From: Prostheceraeus crozeri
Lineage: Eukaryota; Platyhelminthes; Polycladida; Euryleptidae
Assembly: GCA_907163375.1 (NCBI GenBank)
Contig: CAJQUW010008924.1
Coordinates: 620,001 to 684,000, forward strand
Direction of reading: 5' to 3'
DNA length: 64,000 nt
Shown here: piece after piece, positions 20,886 through 32,919 of the stretch
How positions within the stretch are numbered: the first letter of the stretch is position 1
Layout: every line of letters begins with the position of its first letter
Made by a program: the position numbers and the translations under genes
Notes under the pieces: generated by a model
Database searches by the model: none
What the model saw: the letters and a program-made list of their open reading frames with translations, nothing else
Told to the model about the DNA's origin: nothing

Positions 20886-21010
20886 TGAATGAAAAATTCA
20901 ATGCTATGGTGATAGCAATTATGCGATGCAATTGCAATATCTTTCCCGCCAGGAATGGTTAGAATGTACGAGGCGAGTGGGGAGGTAAGATATTTGGCTA
21001 TATTAATCAC
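20886..21010 (+). repeat. Fragment matching 9385-9510
   Basis: Continues the interrupted target after the retroelement tail (ATGAATGAAAAATTCAATGC...), so it is the end of the diverged unit that starts near 19360. Confidence 0.6.
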
Positions 21011-21552
21011 AAGATGTCTGTGGACTTAGCTCTGAATGCCGTCAGAGTATGGATTATTGCCTTCTATCACTTGCCATGGACATCTAAAAATCCATGCACT
21101 AGCCATAGACTTCTAAATTTCTCTGGACAGATAAGTGAGTAAAATTTGAAATCATTTTCTACATGTTCAGGCCAACCAACAGTTGTGTTACAGAAGATCG
21201 AATTTTATAGCTAATCGAAGTGATAGATGACTATTTGAAGTGAGTCTCTTGTGCGATTCAGTCGAATGTAAATACCAAACAAAAATATCGCTGGTGATTG
21301 TCAACCGAAATGCAATGACAGTGTAACATCAATACATTCCTCTACATAACCCGATGTCAACGGACGGAAGAGCCACCCATAGCAATGACCATTGAAAGGG
21401 ACAATATGGAGCGGAAAAGAGAATCCACCAATTCCCACACCATGAATGTCCTGAATCAAGGGGAACAGAACAGGGATCACGACTGTGAACTAAACGGAGA
21501 TCCTTCTTTGCATTTACTTTCATGAAAACAATGATGATGGACATAATAAGCA

Positions 21553-21764
21553 TTCCCAACCTGAGCATCCACTTCTGAGGAGGTTGGAACAGATATGGAG
21601 CGATCCGACGAGTGATGGAGCTCTTCTGAGAACAATGACAAGTAGCCTACTTGGAAAAGAACATTCGTATTATCTTGAGAAGTGTTTTGACTGGATACGT
21701 GAAATGACTGAAGCAAATTATTTTATCTCCATCGTCATCGCACAGAGAGTGACAAGAAAATAAA
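21553..21764 (+). pseudogene. Helical death-domain-like segment, unit 1 copy
   Basis: An in-frame stretch HPLLRRLEQIWSD...DGALLRTMTSSLLGKEH..YLEKCFDWIREMTEAN ending at a TAA at about 21764. It matches the unit 2 copy at 23579-23815, with a clean 3-base insertion. The pattern (amphipathic helix with a central Trp, a DG/TV turn, then L..L..LG..) resembles helices 5-6 of a death domain. This is a weak, pattern-based call. Confidence 0.3.
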
Positions 21765-21822
21765 AACAATTTCTTTATTGAAGTTTTCCAGACTCAGTCT
21801 GAAAAATGTTGATGAGAAAATA

Positions 21823-22120
21823 TCATGCAGTCAACCACAGTAGATGAAATGTATACAAGATGTAAATGTTTGAGTGCAAATGCTGATTTCAATATGAATC
21901 CTAATAATCAACATGATCCCAATGGTGCTTGTTGCCTTTCACTTCTGAAATGTAAAAAATGTGATTCCTGCTGTGAATGCATTGTCAGAAATATTTAACG
22001 GCAATGTTCGACATCTCTGAAGCTGCAAAACTTTGGAATAGAATTTATCATGTGATCTTTTTCATCAAACGCATCTGTGCTGCAACCATGCATTCTTTGT
22101 TGGAAGGTATTCTATGAGAT
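21823..22120 (+). pseudogene. Cys-rich reading frame, unit 1 copy (interrupted)
   Basis: Same protein as at 23877-24170, with GACCLSLLKCKKCDSCCEC conserved. Here a 1-base change at VRNI*RQCS breaks the frame. Confidence 0.35.
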
Positions 22121-23578
22121 CAAACTGAATAGTTGTCTAAAAAAATAGATTCTTTCTTAAAAAAAAATGATAAAAGCGGTATTCAGAATATCGATATGTC
22201 ATTTTTCTTGGTGACTTTCCACTTAATTCTTCGCAAAATCTCGATGTACATGCGTCCTATAAACTAGTGTTCATAAATATACATACATAATGTGCTTGAC
22301 ATGTATTGTGCTGACTAAAATTTGATAATGCAGAGTGACAGTCTATTTGTAAGGTAGTCAAATTCAGGATTTCTGGCCTGATCATGTAGGAAGCCAATTT
22401 CAACCTATCTGTCCAGAGAAATTTAGAAGTCTATGCACTAGCGCAGTTGGTCTACATCTTAGAAGTCTATGGTTTACATGAAGAAGTCTGTGGATTTCTA
22501 TTCATGTAGCATCTATCCATAGACTTCTAAATTTCTCTGGACAGATAGGTGAGCAAAATTTGAAATCATTTTCTACATGTTCAGGCCAACCAATAGTTGT
22601 GTTACAGAAGATCGAATTTTATAGCTAATCGAAGTGATAGATGACTATTTGAAGTGAGTCTCTTGTGCGATTCATTCAAATGCAAGTACCAAACAAATAT
22701 ATCGCTGGTGATTGTCAACCGAAATGCAATGACAGTGTAGCATTAATACATTCCTCTGCATAACAATGAAATTTGAATCTGTTGTTGCATCGAGTTAGTA
22801 GAAAGTATTATATCCCAACTAAACATTCCGTCTTGTATCTTCAATTCCATGAATGTTACTTCAATGCCACCACGAAGGATATACATCATCATGATGGCAA
22901 GTAAGGAGGAAAAATGGAAGAATTGAAAAGCGTAATCTAAAGGACTGCCATCATACTTCCAATTTCTGCCTAGATGCTTCTCCAAACAACTACAAAGCCA
23001 TAATCCGGCATGGCCACATTTTCAAGTGTATGTCCTGGCAATGGAAACACATCCGGAGGATTTCTTGTTATGTCGATTTTGTCTAAAATCTACGAGGAAG
23101 CCATTCTATCTGGGTTTGTGACATCTCAAAATGATCATGGATTAAAAATTGCGATCATGAGTTGAAATCTTCTTGTCAGCGTCGTCGCATTATTGACTGT
23201 CGAAATATCTGCGAAATTTCGCATCTATAACAGAGAGAAATCCATTCCAGCAAGCACATGATGTATTTATGATTTATCACAAGTTTTCCAAAGTTGTCAA
23301 TATGATGACTTTGTATAATCTCTCTGGGTGACCAGCCAGCAATAGAAATTCGAAATCAGGTACAATTATTTTGCACTTCGGAATGATTGTCAAAGTTGAT
23401 GATGAACCCGAAGTCAACGGACGGAAGAGCCCCCATAGCAATGACCATTGAAAGGGACAGTTTCGAGCGGAAAAGAGAATCCACCAATTCCCACACCATG
23501 AATGTCATGAAATCAAGGGGAACAGAACAGGGATCAGGACCGTGAACTATACGGAGATCCTTCTTTGCATTTACTTTC

Positions 23579-23815
23579 ATGAAAACAATTAATGGACATA
23601 ATAACCAATCCCAACCTGAGCATCCACTTCTGAGGAGGTTGGTACAGATATGGAGTGATGCGACGGTTGATGGAGCTCTTCTGAGAACAATGGCAAGTAT
23701 ACTTGGAAAAGAACATTGGGATTATCTGGAGAAGTGTTTTGACTGGATACGTGAAATGACTGAAGCAAATTATTTTATCTCCATCGTCATCGCTCAGAGA
23801 GTGACAAGAAAATAA
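23579..23815 (+). CDS. Hypothetical protein, death-domain-like helices
   Basis: A 78-residue open frame. Residues 14-55 contain HPLLRRLVQIWSDATVDGAL, then LRTMASILGKEHWDYLEKCF. The reading frame is kept in the diverged unit 1 copy even where DNA and length differ by three bases, which suggests past selection on the protein. It may be one exon of a longer gene, since the ATG is not well supported. The death-domain resemblance is by pattern only. It sits inside an inverted-end unit, so it may be a captured gene fragment. Confidence 0.35.
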   Translation: MKTINGHNNQSQPEHPLLRRLVQIWSDATVDGALLRTMASILGKEHWDYLEKCFDWIREMTEANYFISIVIAQRVTRK

Positions 23816-23876
23816 AAACAATTTCTTTATTGAAGTTTTCCGGACTCAGTCTGAAAAATTTTGATGATAAAATATC

Positions 23877-24170
23877 ATGCAGTCAGCCACAGAAGATGAA
23901 ATGTATACAGGATGTAAATGTTTGAGTGCAAAGACTGATTTCAATATGAATCCTGATAATCGAGATGATCCCAGTGGTGCTTGTTGCCTCTCACTTCTGA
24001 AATGTAAAAAATGTGATTCCTGCTGTGAATGCACTGTCAGAAATATTAAGTTGGCAATGTTCGACATCCCTGAAGCTGCAAAACTTTTGAATAAAATTTA
24101 TCATGTGGCCTTTTTCACCAAACGCATATGTGCTTCAAACATGCATTCTTTGTTGAAAGGTATTCTATGA
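23877..24170 (+). CDS. Hypothetical Cys-rich protein
   Basis: 97 residues from an ATG, with CKC near residue 14 and a dense cluster GACCLSLLKCKKCDSCCEC at about residues 35-52, then a helical C-terminal part with two further Cys. There is no signal peptide, so a metal-binding intracellular domain is more likely than a secreted disulfide peptide. I do not recognise a family. An interrupted relative lies in unit 1. Confidence 0.35.
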   Translation: MQSATEDEMYTGCKCLSAKTDFNMNPDNRDDPSGACCLSLLKCKKCDSCCECTVRNIKLAMFDIPEAAKLLNKIYHVAFFTKRICASNMHSLLKGIL

Positions 24171-24500
24171 GATCAAACTGAATAGTTGTCCAAGAAAATA
24201 GATTCTTTCTTTAAATAAATGAAAAAGCGGTGTTCAGAATATCGACATTTTATTTTTCTTGGTGACTTTTTCGCTTGATTCTTCGCAAAATCTCGCTGTA
24301 CATGCGTCCTAAAACCTAGTGTTCATAAATATACATACATAATATGCTGGACATGCAATGTGCAGAGTTTTTTGAGAGTTTTGAAATTTGATAATGCAGA
24401 GTGACAGTCTATTTGTAAGGTAGTCAAATTTAGGATTTCTGGCCTGAACATGTAGGAAGCCAATTTCAACCTATCTGTCCAGAGAAATTTAGAAGTCTAT

Positions 24501-24744
24501 GATCTATCTTTCGAGGTCGCCTAGAGATCTACGGAGGTAGACGTTTCCTTCAAGAAGTCTCATGATCAAAAAGCAGGAATGCGCGTTTTGACTGTCTAAG
24601 TAATTCTAATAATCAAAGTTGTGAAATTTGTATGCGCTTAATGAAATTTAAACTATCCAAGATTATCTTGAAATGTATTTCTGCTATCTAAAGTTTTGGT
24701 GAAATTTCATAGCCATCCCTATCCCTGGAAATCCGGGGCAGGCA
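24501..24744. repeat. Short dispersed repeat, inverted copy at 45422-45508
   Basis: About 80 bases (24575-24655, containing GACTGTCTAAGTAATTCTAA) recur inverted at 45422-45508. Otherwise nothing is recognised. Confidence 0.5.
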
Positions 24745-25803
24745 TGGATACTAACATTACCATAGAAAGTCCTAGAATGGAAATTGCATGAAAATCATGG
24801 CACACGCCGGGGGAACTTAGTTGGGGCAAAACGCAAATTTTGCAGATCAACTTTCTTGTTTTCTGGTTGGTATTTTCATTTCAATTATCAAGTCAATTTG
24901 TGATCTGGAAAGTTGCCCCTTGTCCAAAGATCATGTACACAAAAGCAACAATGAATTTACAAAATACTGCGGCAACAGGATGACAAAGAAGGAAATCCCT
25001 TAAGACGTTCTGTACGTTCATCATTTTGAAATATCGCTCATATAATCTATCAAGAGTATAATCAGACACATATGCAACTTGCAATGTCAATTTTCAGAAC
25101 ATGCATTATTCCAGCTTGAAATCAGAGGCCAATCAACCTTCAGCTATTCATCTTATAAGATGAAGCTTACTTTAAAGGGTTTTCGTGTTCTTTACATTTG
25201 AACAATATTAAAATCTTTGCATACTTTCGAATATCAGCTGCCAAGATATCATCAAACTATTTCACATAAGTCATTCAATGATTAATTGAAGAGTTCCAGC
25301 GACATTCTATTTATCTAAGAAATGATTGTAGGTAAAGAAGCTTTCAGTGTGTTTATTCCAGAAGAGCGCTAGGTTTCTTAACCGCTTGACCGAGAAATTG
25401 TCCAAAAATTAGAAATTTTATCTGTGCATTCTTGAGATGTTCTTCCAACCAGTGCACCGAGAACTTTCAATATGACTCTGAACCAAATTTTAATTCGCAT
25501 TCCAGCATTGAAAAATTGCATAATAGTTGTGAATGACTGGCACAAATAGACACAGCATGTTAATTCATGGAATAGTGGGCTATTTCATAATGAAACAATG
25601 CCACCATCTCACTAAAATTCTCTTGATGAAGACCCTGTGATTTGCTGTCAACAACTTCAATAACCAACCTGGCAAACAGTTTGACTATGATATAATGTTT
25701 TAGATCGAATCTGATCTACAAACGATAGATTTTTGCATGTGCCATTATTGTACAAAGGCGAGATATCAAACTTCCATTCTAGTGTACTATTATCCACTTC
25801 TAT
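24745..25803 (+). repeat. Left arm of an inverted repeat pair (partner 34188-36437)
   Basis: From ACCATAGAAAGTCCTAGAATGG to CCATTCTAGTGTA, matched inverted at 34188-36437, where a Penelope-like element interrupts the partner. The 24800-25090 part is nearly identical; the rest is diverged to perhaps 75-80% by eye. There is no recognised gene. The two open frames inside are mirrored shadows shared by both arms. Confidence 0.7.
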
Positions 25804-26175
25804 GGGGGCAGGTTAACAAAACATAGACATATTTTTCTGTAATGCAAAAATTATATTCTAACCGGTCTCGAGCCTGAAACGTATCCGACCTCAATTGATT
25901 TACTGGCACTGAATATGTTGGAGTACTGTTTAGATACAATTGGCATGGATGTCTGGAACATTTTATAAGGTGGTTGTGATAAATGATGAGTAATTCAAAC
26001 AATCTTGACAACACCATTTGCGACATAATCGAAGAAGCGAGGTTATGGGCCGACCAATTTGATTACAACTTGTGAAGAGAAAGAGCAAAGCGATTCAGAC
26101 ATATCACATAAATGCGCTCCCAACATTTCAAAGATGGTTACTGGTGTGCCTTGTCCAGTGAAAGACTGTTTATAG
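25804..26175. other. Spacer before the retroelement
   Basis: No gene is seen. The last bases may belong to the 5' part of the following element (a degenerate C..C...H pattern near 26150). Confidence 0.4.
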
Positions 26176-28311
26176 CGTTCGGCACCTTCAATGTTGTACC
26201 ATCATCTTGAGAGACATGTTTTAGGCTTTTATTCGGGTACAATTCCTCCTGCATGGCTCAATGAAAAAAGAAAGTACATATGCTCATGTAACCGCTTGGT
26301 TTCAATTTCTCAAGTTGATAACCACAATGAAAAGTGTACTTTCAATACTATTTCGAACACTTCTTCGCCGTCAAATGAGTCACATAATGCTCAAGAGATA
26401 AACTCAGACGATGCTAAAGCCTTGCCATCTTGGAGTGAAATCATGTCCCTGAAAAGACCTACTCTAAAGGCTATTCCATACAAGACTCGCTTTATATTTG
26501 CTCAGATTCTTTCAGATGCTTTAATTGACATTATGATTTCAAACTCAGAGGATTCCTGGAAGAGGCTGTGTATGCTTCCGAAATCCGTGCTACCATCACA
26601 GAAACGTGCCGGTAAAGGTCATCGCCTACCTGATGTTACTAAATTTTGCAAACAATGGAAATAAGGAAGACACATTGAACTATGGAATGCAGCAAAGACG
26701 ACATCCATTCAACGTCGCGGCATTATTCGAACAAGTAAAAAGCAACAATTAATCCGCGGAATATGTAGATATATCAATTATCGATGCTGCTTTGAACAAT
26801 ACTGCAAATGGTCAGTATGGAAGGGCGTGTCGTATTTTGATGTCAAATGGCATTGCTCCGAACAATTAAGAAACATGGTTAGCTCTTCAGTCAAAGCATC
26901 CAGATGGACGACTTCCCACAATTTTCATAGATGATGAAGTTTCACCACCCCAATTGGGTCCGAACTTCAACATTGAGACTGTCCTGAAGTCTTTTCCTAA
27001 AGACACAGCTTGCGGTCCTACAGGTCTCAAATTCCAACACATTGTAGACGCCTGTGAAGTGTCTTTGCCAGTGCAAATAATTTCTTCATTGCGTCACGTC
27101 ATCAATATCCCTATCTCAGAAAAAATTCAAATGCAGCTGCTCCTTTCATCGGTAGTGCTTTTTTAACAGCTTTGAAGAAGAAAAATGGCTCATCCGGAGA
27201 TGTTCGATCCATTGCTGTTGGGAATGTTATTCGACGATTGACAAGTAAGTGCATCTGTAACCTCTACAAAGATCCGACAAAAGAATTTTTGTCACCTTGG
27301 CAGCTTGGCGTTGCAGTCTCAAGCCGAACTGAAAAAGTAATTCATAATATGAGAGAAATGGTGAGAATGCATTGGAATGATGACTTTGCAATGCTGAAAA
27401 TTGATTTTAAGAACGCATTCAATTCTGTTTCCAGACAAGTCATGTTCGATGAATGCTCCAAGCATTTTCCAGATCTCCTACCTGATCTATCCACGTGTTA
27501 TGGCCAGCATCCTCAACTGTATCACACTCTCGGATCACTTTTATCTGCTCGCGGTGTTCAACAAGGAGATCCCTTAGGCCCGTTTCTATTTTCCATTGCA
27601 CTAAAACCGTCTCATTTCATCCATTGTTGAGAATGTACCTCAGCTTTCATTTCACTTATGGTATTTGGATCATGGGGTTTTCTGTGGCACCAGAGAGAAT
27701 ATTCTTAAAACGCTGAATATTATTGAAGACGCTTCGTCATGGAATGGTCTAGAGGTCAATTACAGAAAGTGCGAATTATTCTCAGCCTCAAACCTTGAAA
27801 TGTTTCCTGAAGATATTAAAAAATCTCACTTGCCAAATTTTGAAATTTTTGTCGAAGAAGTCATCTATCTCCAAAGCTTGAACAAGAAGGGGAGAGTAGT
27901 GACCAGCGCTGCCCAGCAGATATTTTGCTTCCGTCCTGGCATCTGGGTCAAACATCAGCACTCGACATTCCGATTGTGCATCGGCTGAATAAAGCTAATT
28001 TAACCGCAGCGAGCACCAACCCTGATATCGCAGTTGCCGATGCTGAGGACAAAAAATCGATAGCAATACCGAAAAGTGTCTTGTTGTAGGATGGCATTGT
28101 GCTCCCATTGTCGTATCAACATACGGGTGATGGGGTAAAATCGCAGCGATTTTTTGTCGCGAGTTTCGGTCAGGCTGTCCATGAAATCCGGACTGATGAC
28201 CAGCAACACGTTGCCCATAATATTTGAGCGCCTCTCAGTGACTCTCATGAGATCGAACGCGAGAGCACTTCTCTTGCGATCCGAAAGTCCGAGTTAGCTC
28301 GTATCTTTTTC
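26176..28311 (+). pseudogene. Non-LTR-type retroelement polyprotein, degenerate, with internal deletion
   Basis: The N-terminal part has a Cys/His finger (LYHHLERH, then CSCNRLVS...HNEKC; 26191-26340) and LPKSVLPSQKRAGKG. Then come SFPKDTACGPTGLKFQH (26990 on), the reverse transcriptase fingers VRSIAVGNVIRRLTSK (27200), palm motif A KIDFKNAFNSVSRQ (27400), motif B GVQQGDPLGPFLF (27554) and motif C as YLDHG (27660), where the second catalytic Asp is replaced by His. After 27988 the sequence jumps to the extreme C-terminus (GWHCAPIVVSTYG, FERLSVTLMRSNARALL; 28090-28270). It therefore lacks the endonuclease core seen at 9694-9762. Stops occur at 26662 and about 26870, and there is a frameshift in the T-run near 27162. 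Confidence 0.75.
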
Positions 28312-28506
28312 TTTTTTACTTTCATTGAACTTTTTATCTTTGACTTTTAGTGTTTTGCATCCTAATCTTGTACTTTGTGCTGTTTTGTGTTGGAATTTAG
28401 AATATATATAAATTTCTTGTAATGACCAGGGGACTACTAGGATATCTACGTAGAAAACTTAATAGTCCCTGGATGAGCTCACACAAGGTAAGTAGATGCC
28501 GATGAG
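28312..28506 (+). other. 3' flank of the retroelement
   Basis: T-rich sequence after the polyprotein tail, comparable in position but not in sequence to 10128-10300. A shared 180-bp block starts at 28507. Confidence 0.4.
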
Positions 28507-29736
28507 TAATACAAACATGGACGGTAATTAGCTTTAAAATTCACAAATTCAGAATTCAAAGTTCAATGTTGTGTCATCAGGCGGTTGAGTGGTCAGCATT
28601 TTCGGGTTTATATTCAAATCTGAACAGAAAGCGGTAGCTCTGAATGGCGAAATGCTTGCTACCATGTTTGTCGCGAAGAGGCCATAACGGCAAGAGGAGG
28701 AGATGAGGAGTCGCAATGCAGTTATTGTGCACCCAAACTTAAGCGCTTTTCTCCATATACACGTCTACGCACCTAGGTCGGTGACCTTGGTCGTTGATTT
28801 TCTTGGATAATTGCTTATTGCCTGAAATAAAGAAAAATTGCTACTTATGGTTATTTATATCAATGAAATCATAAACGTAACTGATAATAAGGCAATCATA
28901 AAGCTATGTTATAATGAATAATGAACTTAGTAATTACTGATTGATACCTTAATAATGATCAAAATGATCAAAATTCCTCTATTTAAATTTTTGATCCAAT
29001 AAAAACTAAATATAGACCTGGTTCACGCTATATCTAAGGAGATGCGCACAAGATAGGAAGACAGTGACCAGTGAATAATAGTTCACTGCGCTTTACTTAC
29101 TTATTATATTCCGGGTATTACACCGGCCTACAAGCGTGTATCTGACATTACCGTACATGTACTACGAATTGAATTCACTGTAGGCCTACTAATTTTGCAT
29201 AAATATCTCGAGAATACATGTATCAAAATGTTAATTCTTCATAGGTTTTTGTGCTGAATAGGAAAATACAGATATATAACTAACTTGATCCAAACATTGC
29301 CAGTTGAAGTACAATAATTCAGATGTATGTACTCACAAAAATCATACACCCATATAGGCAATGTCAAATGAATTATAGCTAACATCTTACAGAAGTACAA
29401 CTGTCGCAACACTGCAGTCTCTGTGCTGCAGATTGATCTTAGGTCTTACCTCTCATGTCAATAATTCATGCCACAGTTGCCGGCGCACGCTTTGACGCGA
29501 ATAGATATGGCAGTGGCATTGTGCACCGGTTGATGCTGAAGCCGCAAATAAATCACTAAATTACTCTTCAAAATTGTTTCATCGAACAGGAAGTCAAACA
29601 AGCCTTGGTTGTCATTCATCTAGCATAAAAGGAAATACAATAAAATTTGAAATTCAAAATTATCCGACTTCTATGTGTTAACCGGCCCTGCTAACCTGCC
29701 CTGTGAGCATAGAGATAATCTGACATAGTTTAAAGC

Positions 29737-29863
29737 GGATAAACGTGGATTTATTAAGATTTGCCGATATCTCGGTCAATCATTAGAGTGAACTGCCCTT
29801 TGAGCAGTTAGCTAGATAATTGTCCTCGTTATTTCAGCAAATCTAAAAAATCCACGTTTATCC
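29737..29863. mobile_element. 127-bp palindromic MITE
   Basis: Ends GGATAAACGTGGATTT and AAATCCACGTTTATCC are perfect inverted repeats, and the pairing continues imperfectly across most of the element. The same 127-bp element is in the partner arm at 55032-55158. No clear target duplication. Confidence 0.7.
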
Positions 29864-31288
29864 ATTACATAATTGCAATGACAGATAGATATGTTTGCTT
29901 AGACTACAGTGTGGAACTACCTAGCAACAATGTAATTTTGTAACAAGTACTGACAGTTACGGCTTCAAGCCGACAAATGCAACGGATTGAACAACCTGCA
30001 GAGCTGCCCCAGTAGACAAATGGAGCGGAACGCCTTCAATCGACAAATGTAGGGCTTCTACAAATGTCGGCTTTGCCTACTTATCTTGCGGCCCATAAAG
30101 TGTTGAAGGAGACGCGACCTTTTGTTGACATCACCGACGTCACACGAATCCGTTGGCGGCTTTTGTTTTATTTTTGGAAAAGTCAGCAATACTTCCTTTG
30201 ACGGAAGTGACTCACGCACAAATACAGAGCATTTATCGGTCTACATCACATGCTACAACCAAAACAATTGCCCTTGAAATGTACATACATGCATAATCAA
30301 TATGCTTTCGACTTATTTTCAGCAGCCACTGAAAGATGCGTGTCCTGAAAATTAAATGTATTAAAATTTTGCATACTGATGGAAGGTTATTTTTTATTAT
30401 CCATTTTGAACAGTACTTTTCTTGAAGATCTGAATCTTTGTGTGATAGCATTCAACGGATTGGCTCAGTTTTCAAAATGAGTGCGTGATTTGGAAATTCA
30501 TATGCTTTGTAAATACAACTTATTAAAATTTCAAATAGCAATGGCACATTTAAGTAGTCATTTTTGTGTCTTTTTCTGAATTACTTGAATTCTTTGGGCA
30601 TCAACAAGTATTCATTCCTCTTTATAATCACATTTGAGGTCAATTGGAGATACAGAACATCATCTCCCAGGACCACATATGGTTACTTTTGGGTGAGATG
30701 AGAGTCTTCCTCATTTCGCAAACGCATATTTTAGTTGTATTCTTTGGACAAATCAAGCTGATCAATCGCTGTTGCACTCATAATCAATATCTTTGTACAT
30801 TAAGCCAATTTGGAATCGTAAAAACAATCACTAGAAGATGCATAGCCAGCACTTGTTAATTAAAATTAAGCAACTAAATGTGAAAAATTTCAAAAATTGA
30901 TCGGCAGAATAGAATAGAATAGAATATAAAAGGCGCATACATGTATTTTGCAAATAAAAATCTAGACATAAACGAGACAAAATTTACAAAATGATATCAA
31001 TATCAATTGAATGTTCAATCAAAATACGTACGTCGGTTGAATAAAATTGGTGATTTTAACATTTCAATTGTTGTTTGCAGTAGGAAGATGAGCCAGTTAG
31101 ATCAAATAGATACAATTACCACCATTAAGGCTGGATTATAGTCTTTGAGTTTTTTCCGGAAGTTTGAGAGAAAAACGCAGGCTTGAAGCATTCACCGCAA
31201 GTTGGCACAGTTTCTGCCTCGCAACTGCGGTAAACTTAAACGCAAGATCGTGCGGGTTTCAATTTCATATTTAGAGTTGACGCTTGCC

Positions 31289-32453
31289 ATGAGATATCAC
31301 TTCATGATGCAGGAGTCTTCCGAAGAAGTCGTCAACGACATGGTGCCCTTGATTTCGATAACTCACTTGCTCAAAAATCGTAGGCGACGGTGGAGTGTAA
31401 GACCTATAAATCGATCGAGAAAGGAAAATGGTGAAGGACGTCTAGTGGAGGCGATCAGACTGTATGACAAGGAGACTCATTTAAAATATTTCCGCATGCG
31501 CCGTAAAAGTGTTGATCAGTTGTTCCACGTCGTTGGTCCCCATATAACTCATCAATGAAATCATTTGTTGCCTATCGGCCATTACCTTGAGATACTTATC
31601 CACGGGTGACTCATTTCAGACTATTACCATAAGTTTTCGTTGCGGTGCCACTACATTGAGCCTGATTGTCTACAAAACCTGTGAACTAATTTGGAAACTT
31701 CTCCGTCAACAGTTCCTACCTGAAACTAGCAGGCCTAGTGACCTCTGAATGAATAATGCCAGAAATTTCGAGACCTTGTGGAGCTTCCCAAATTTTGTCG
31801 GCTCGATTGCCGGATAGCATATATCTCTAAAGGCCCCACGAAACAGTGGCAGTGAGTATTTCAATTATAAACATGTTGCATCAATTGTTTTGCTAGCATC
31901 CGTTGACGCAGACTATTGTTTAAAGATAGTTGACATGGAGCGTTCGGGAGAGAAAGTGATGGCGGAGTTTTGAGTAGATCGACGTTTGGAAGAGACATCG
32001 AACTGAATCAATTACAAATTCCTAGATCAGGTAACAATTTGCCTGGGACAAGTATCACTTCACCATTTGTATCTCCATTGAAGGAGAATATTATGAAACC
32101 GCACTCAAGAAGCACAAATCTGACGTATGAACAGAAAGCATTCAATATCAATTGAGCCGTGCAAGACGTGTCATTGAAAACGCCTTCGGGATTATTGTCC
32201 TCTACATGGCGAGTGTTTCGCAGGTCCATGGAAGCTCTCCCGTCGAATGCTATTCTGGTTACTAAAGCAGCTGTTGTTTTGCACAATTTCCTTCGAAAAA
32301 TGGACTCTGATGGTAGCAATGCCCGAAATACAATGTACATGCCTCCATGCAGCGTTGACCACGATGATCATGAAGGCAATAGTCTACCGGATGACTGGCG
32401 ATTTGAAGAGGAAAATTGTTTTCGAAACATTGTTCATCAAGAAAGTAACAACT
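31289..32453 (+). pseudogene. Harbinger transposase pseudogene
   Basis: From the ATG at 31289. The N-terminal part has RRRWSVRPINRSRKENGEG and LKYFRMRRKSVDQLFHVVGP (31380-31540), then a SFRCGATTLS stretch, GSIAG-stop-H at about 31800 where the family has G-x-I-D-G-x-H (first catalytic Asp lost), and SGSEYFNYKHVASIVLLASV. Later come LPGTSITSPFVSP, SRARRVIENAFGI in a shifted frame (32157-32195), and WRVFRRSMEALP...VVLHNFLRKM. Many frameshifts and stops; not functional. The same disruptions appear in copy 2, so it was dead before the duplication. Confidence 0.85.
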
Positions 32454-32566
32454 AAACTGATTCAATCTCTTCTACGCGTGAACAATTTATGAAACATTTT
32501 GAAGAAAGTAACAACTAAACTGATTCAATCGCTTCTACGCGTGAACAATTTATGAAACATTTTGTT
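32441..32566 (+). repeat. 63-bp tandem duplication
   Basis: GAAAGTAACAACTAAACTGA...CATTTT is repeated twice in a row at the end of the transposase. It is present in both Harbinger copies, so it predates the inverted duplication. Confidence 0.8.
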
Positions 32567-32599
32567 TCAATTTCTTCATCAAAATTTCTACTGTTGTTC

Positions 32600-32919
32600 T
32601 TTCTCTAACGAAGTCATCTAAAACGTTCATGGACTCAAAGTATTTCCACTTTGGTTTTGGATTTCTGCCAGGATTACCGTGCCGTGTGGATAATTCTAGT
32701 TTCTTCTTCCGATGGATGTCACGGAGATATCGCTACATATCTTTGCATTATTACTTGTCGCCTCATTTGTTTAGCAATCTCAGACCAGGAGTTGTTTTGT
32801 TGATGATATGGTCCAGAGATCAGAATAATTTCGTACCATCTTTTAATGAGCCTCTCCTCATCAATAAAACTTTCGATCATTACGGGATGTTTGCAGCTGT
32901 TAGTTCCTTCCATCACCTC
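32600..32919 (-). pseudogene. MADF-domain protein of the Harbinger element
   Basis: On the minus strand from about 32919: MIESFIDEERLI, NNSWSEIAKQM, then in another frame RYLRDIHRKKKLELSTRHG and PKWKYFESMNVLDDFV. This is the MADF layout (Trp-containing helix, R-Y-L-R-D, then W-K-Y-F...FL). In PIF/Harbinger elements such a protein brings the transposase to DNA. One frameshift near 32725 breaks it. Confidence 0.7.

Larger units (their letters stand above)
21103..22434. mobile_element. Unit 1 of a tandem pair with about 75-bp terminal inverted repeats
   Basis: The left end CATAGACTTCTAAATTTCTC... is inverted at the right end (...GAAATTTAGAAGTCTATG). The match continues through GGACAGATA and TACATG-TCAGGCC. 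The interior resembles unit 2 closely. I do not recognise a transposase, so this would be a non-autonomous element or captured gene fragments. Confidence 0.55.
22513..24500. mobile_element. Unit 2 of the tandem pair with terminal inverted repeats
   Basis: Ends as in unit 1 (CATAGACTTCTAAATTTCTC at 22513 and the inverse ending near 24500). It contains about 600 bp more than unit 1. Both conserved reading frames are open in this unit. Confidence 0.55.

Noticed and set aside
20381-21010. A 209-residue open frame on the minus strand
   Set aside because: It is the mirror of the plus-strand retroelement tail (20600-20790) and runs across the insertion boundaries.
24821-25003. A 60-residue frame conserved at 36192-36374
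   Set aside because: Present on both strands of near-identical repeat arms, no recognisable domain, and the reverse frame is equally open.
28755-28795. Nuclear-receptor response element (AGGTCGGTGACCT)
   Set aside because: A single near-palindrome in non-coding repeat; expected by chance and not near a gene start.
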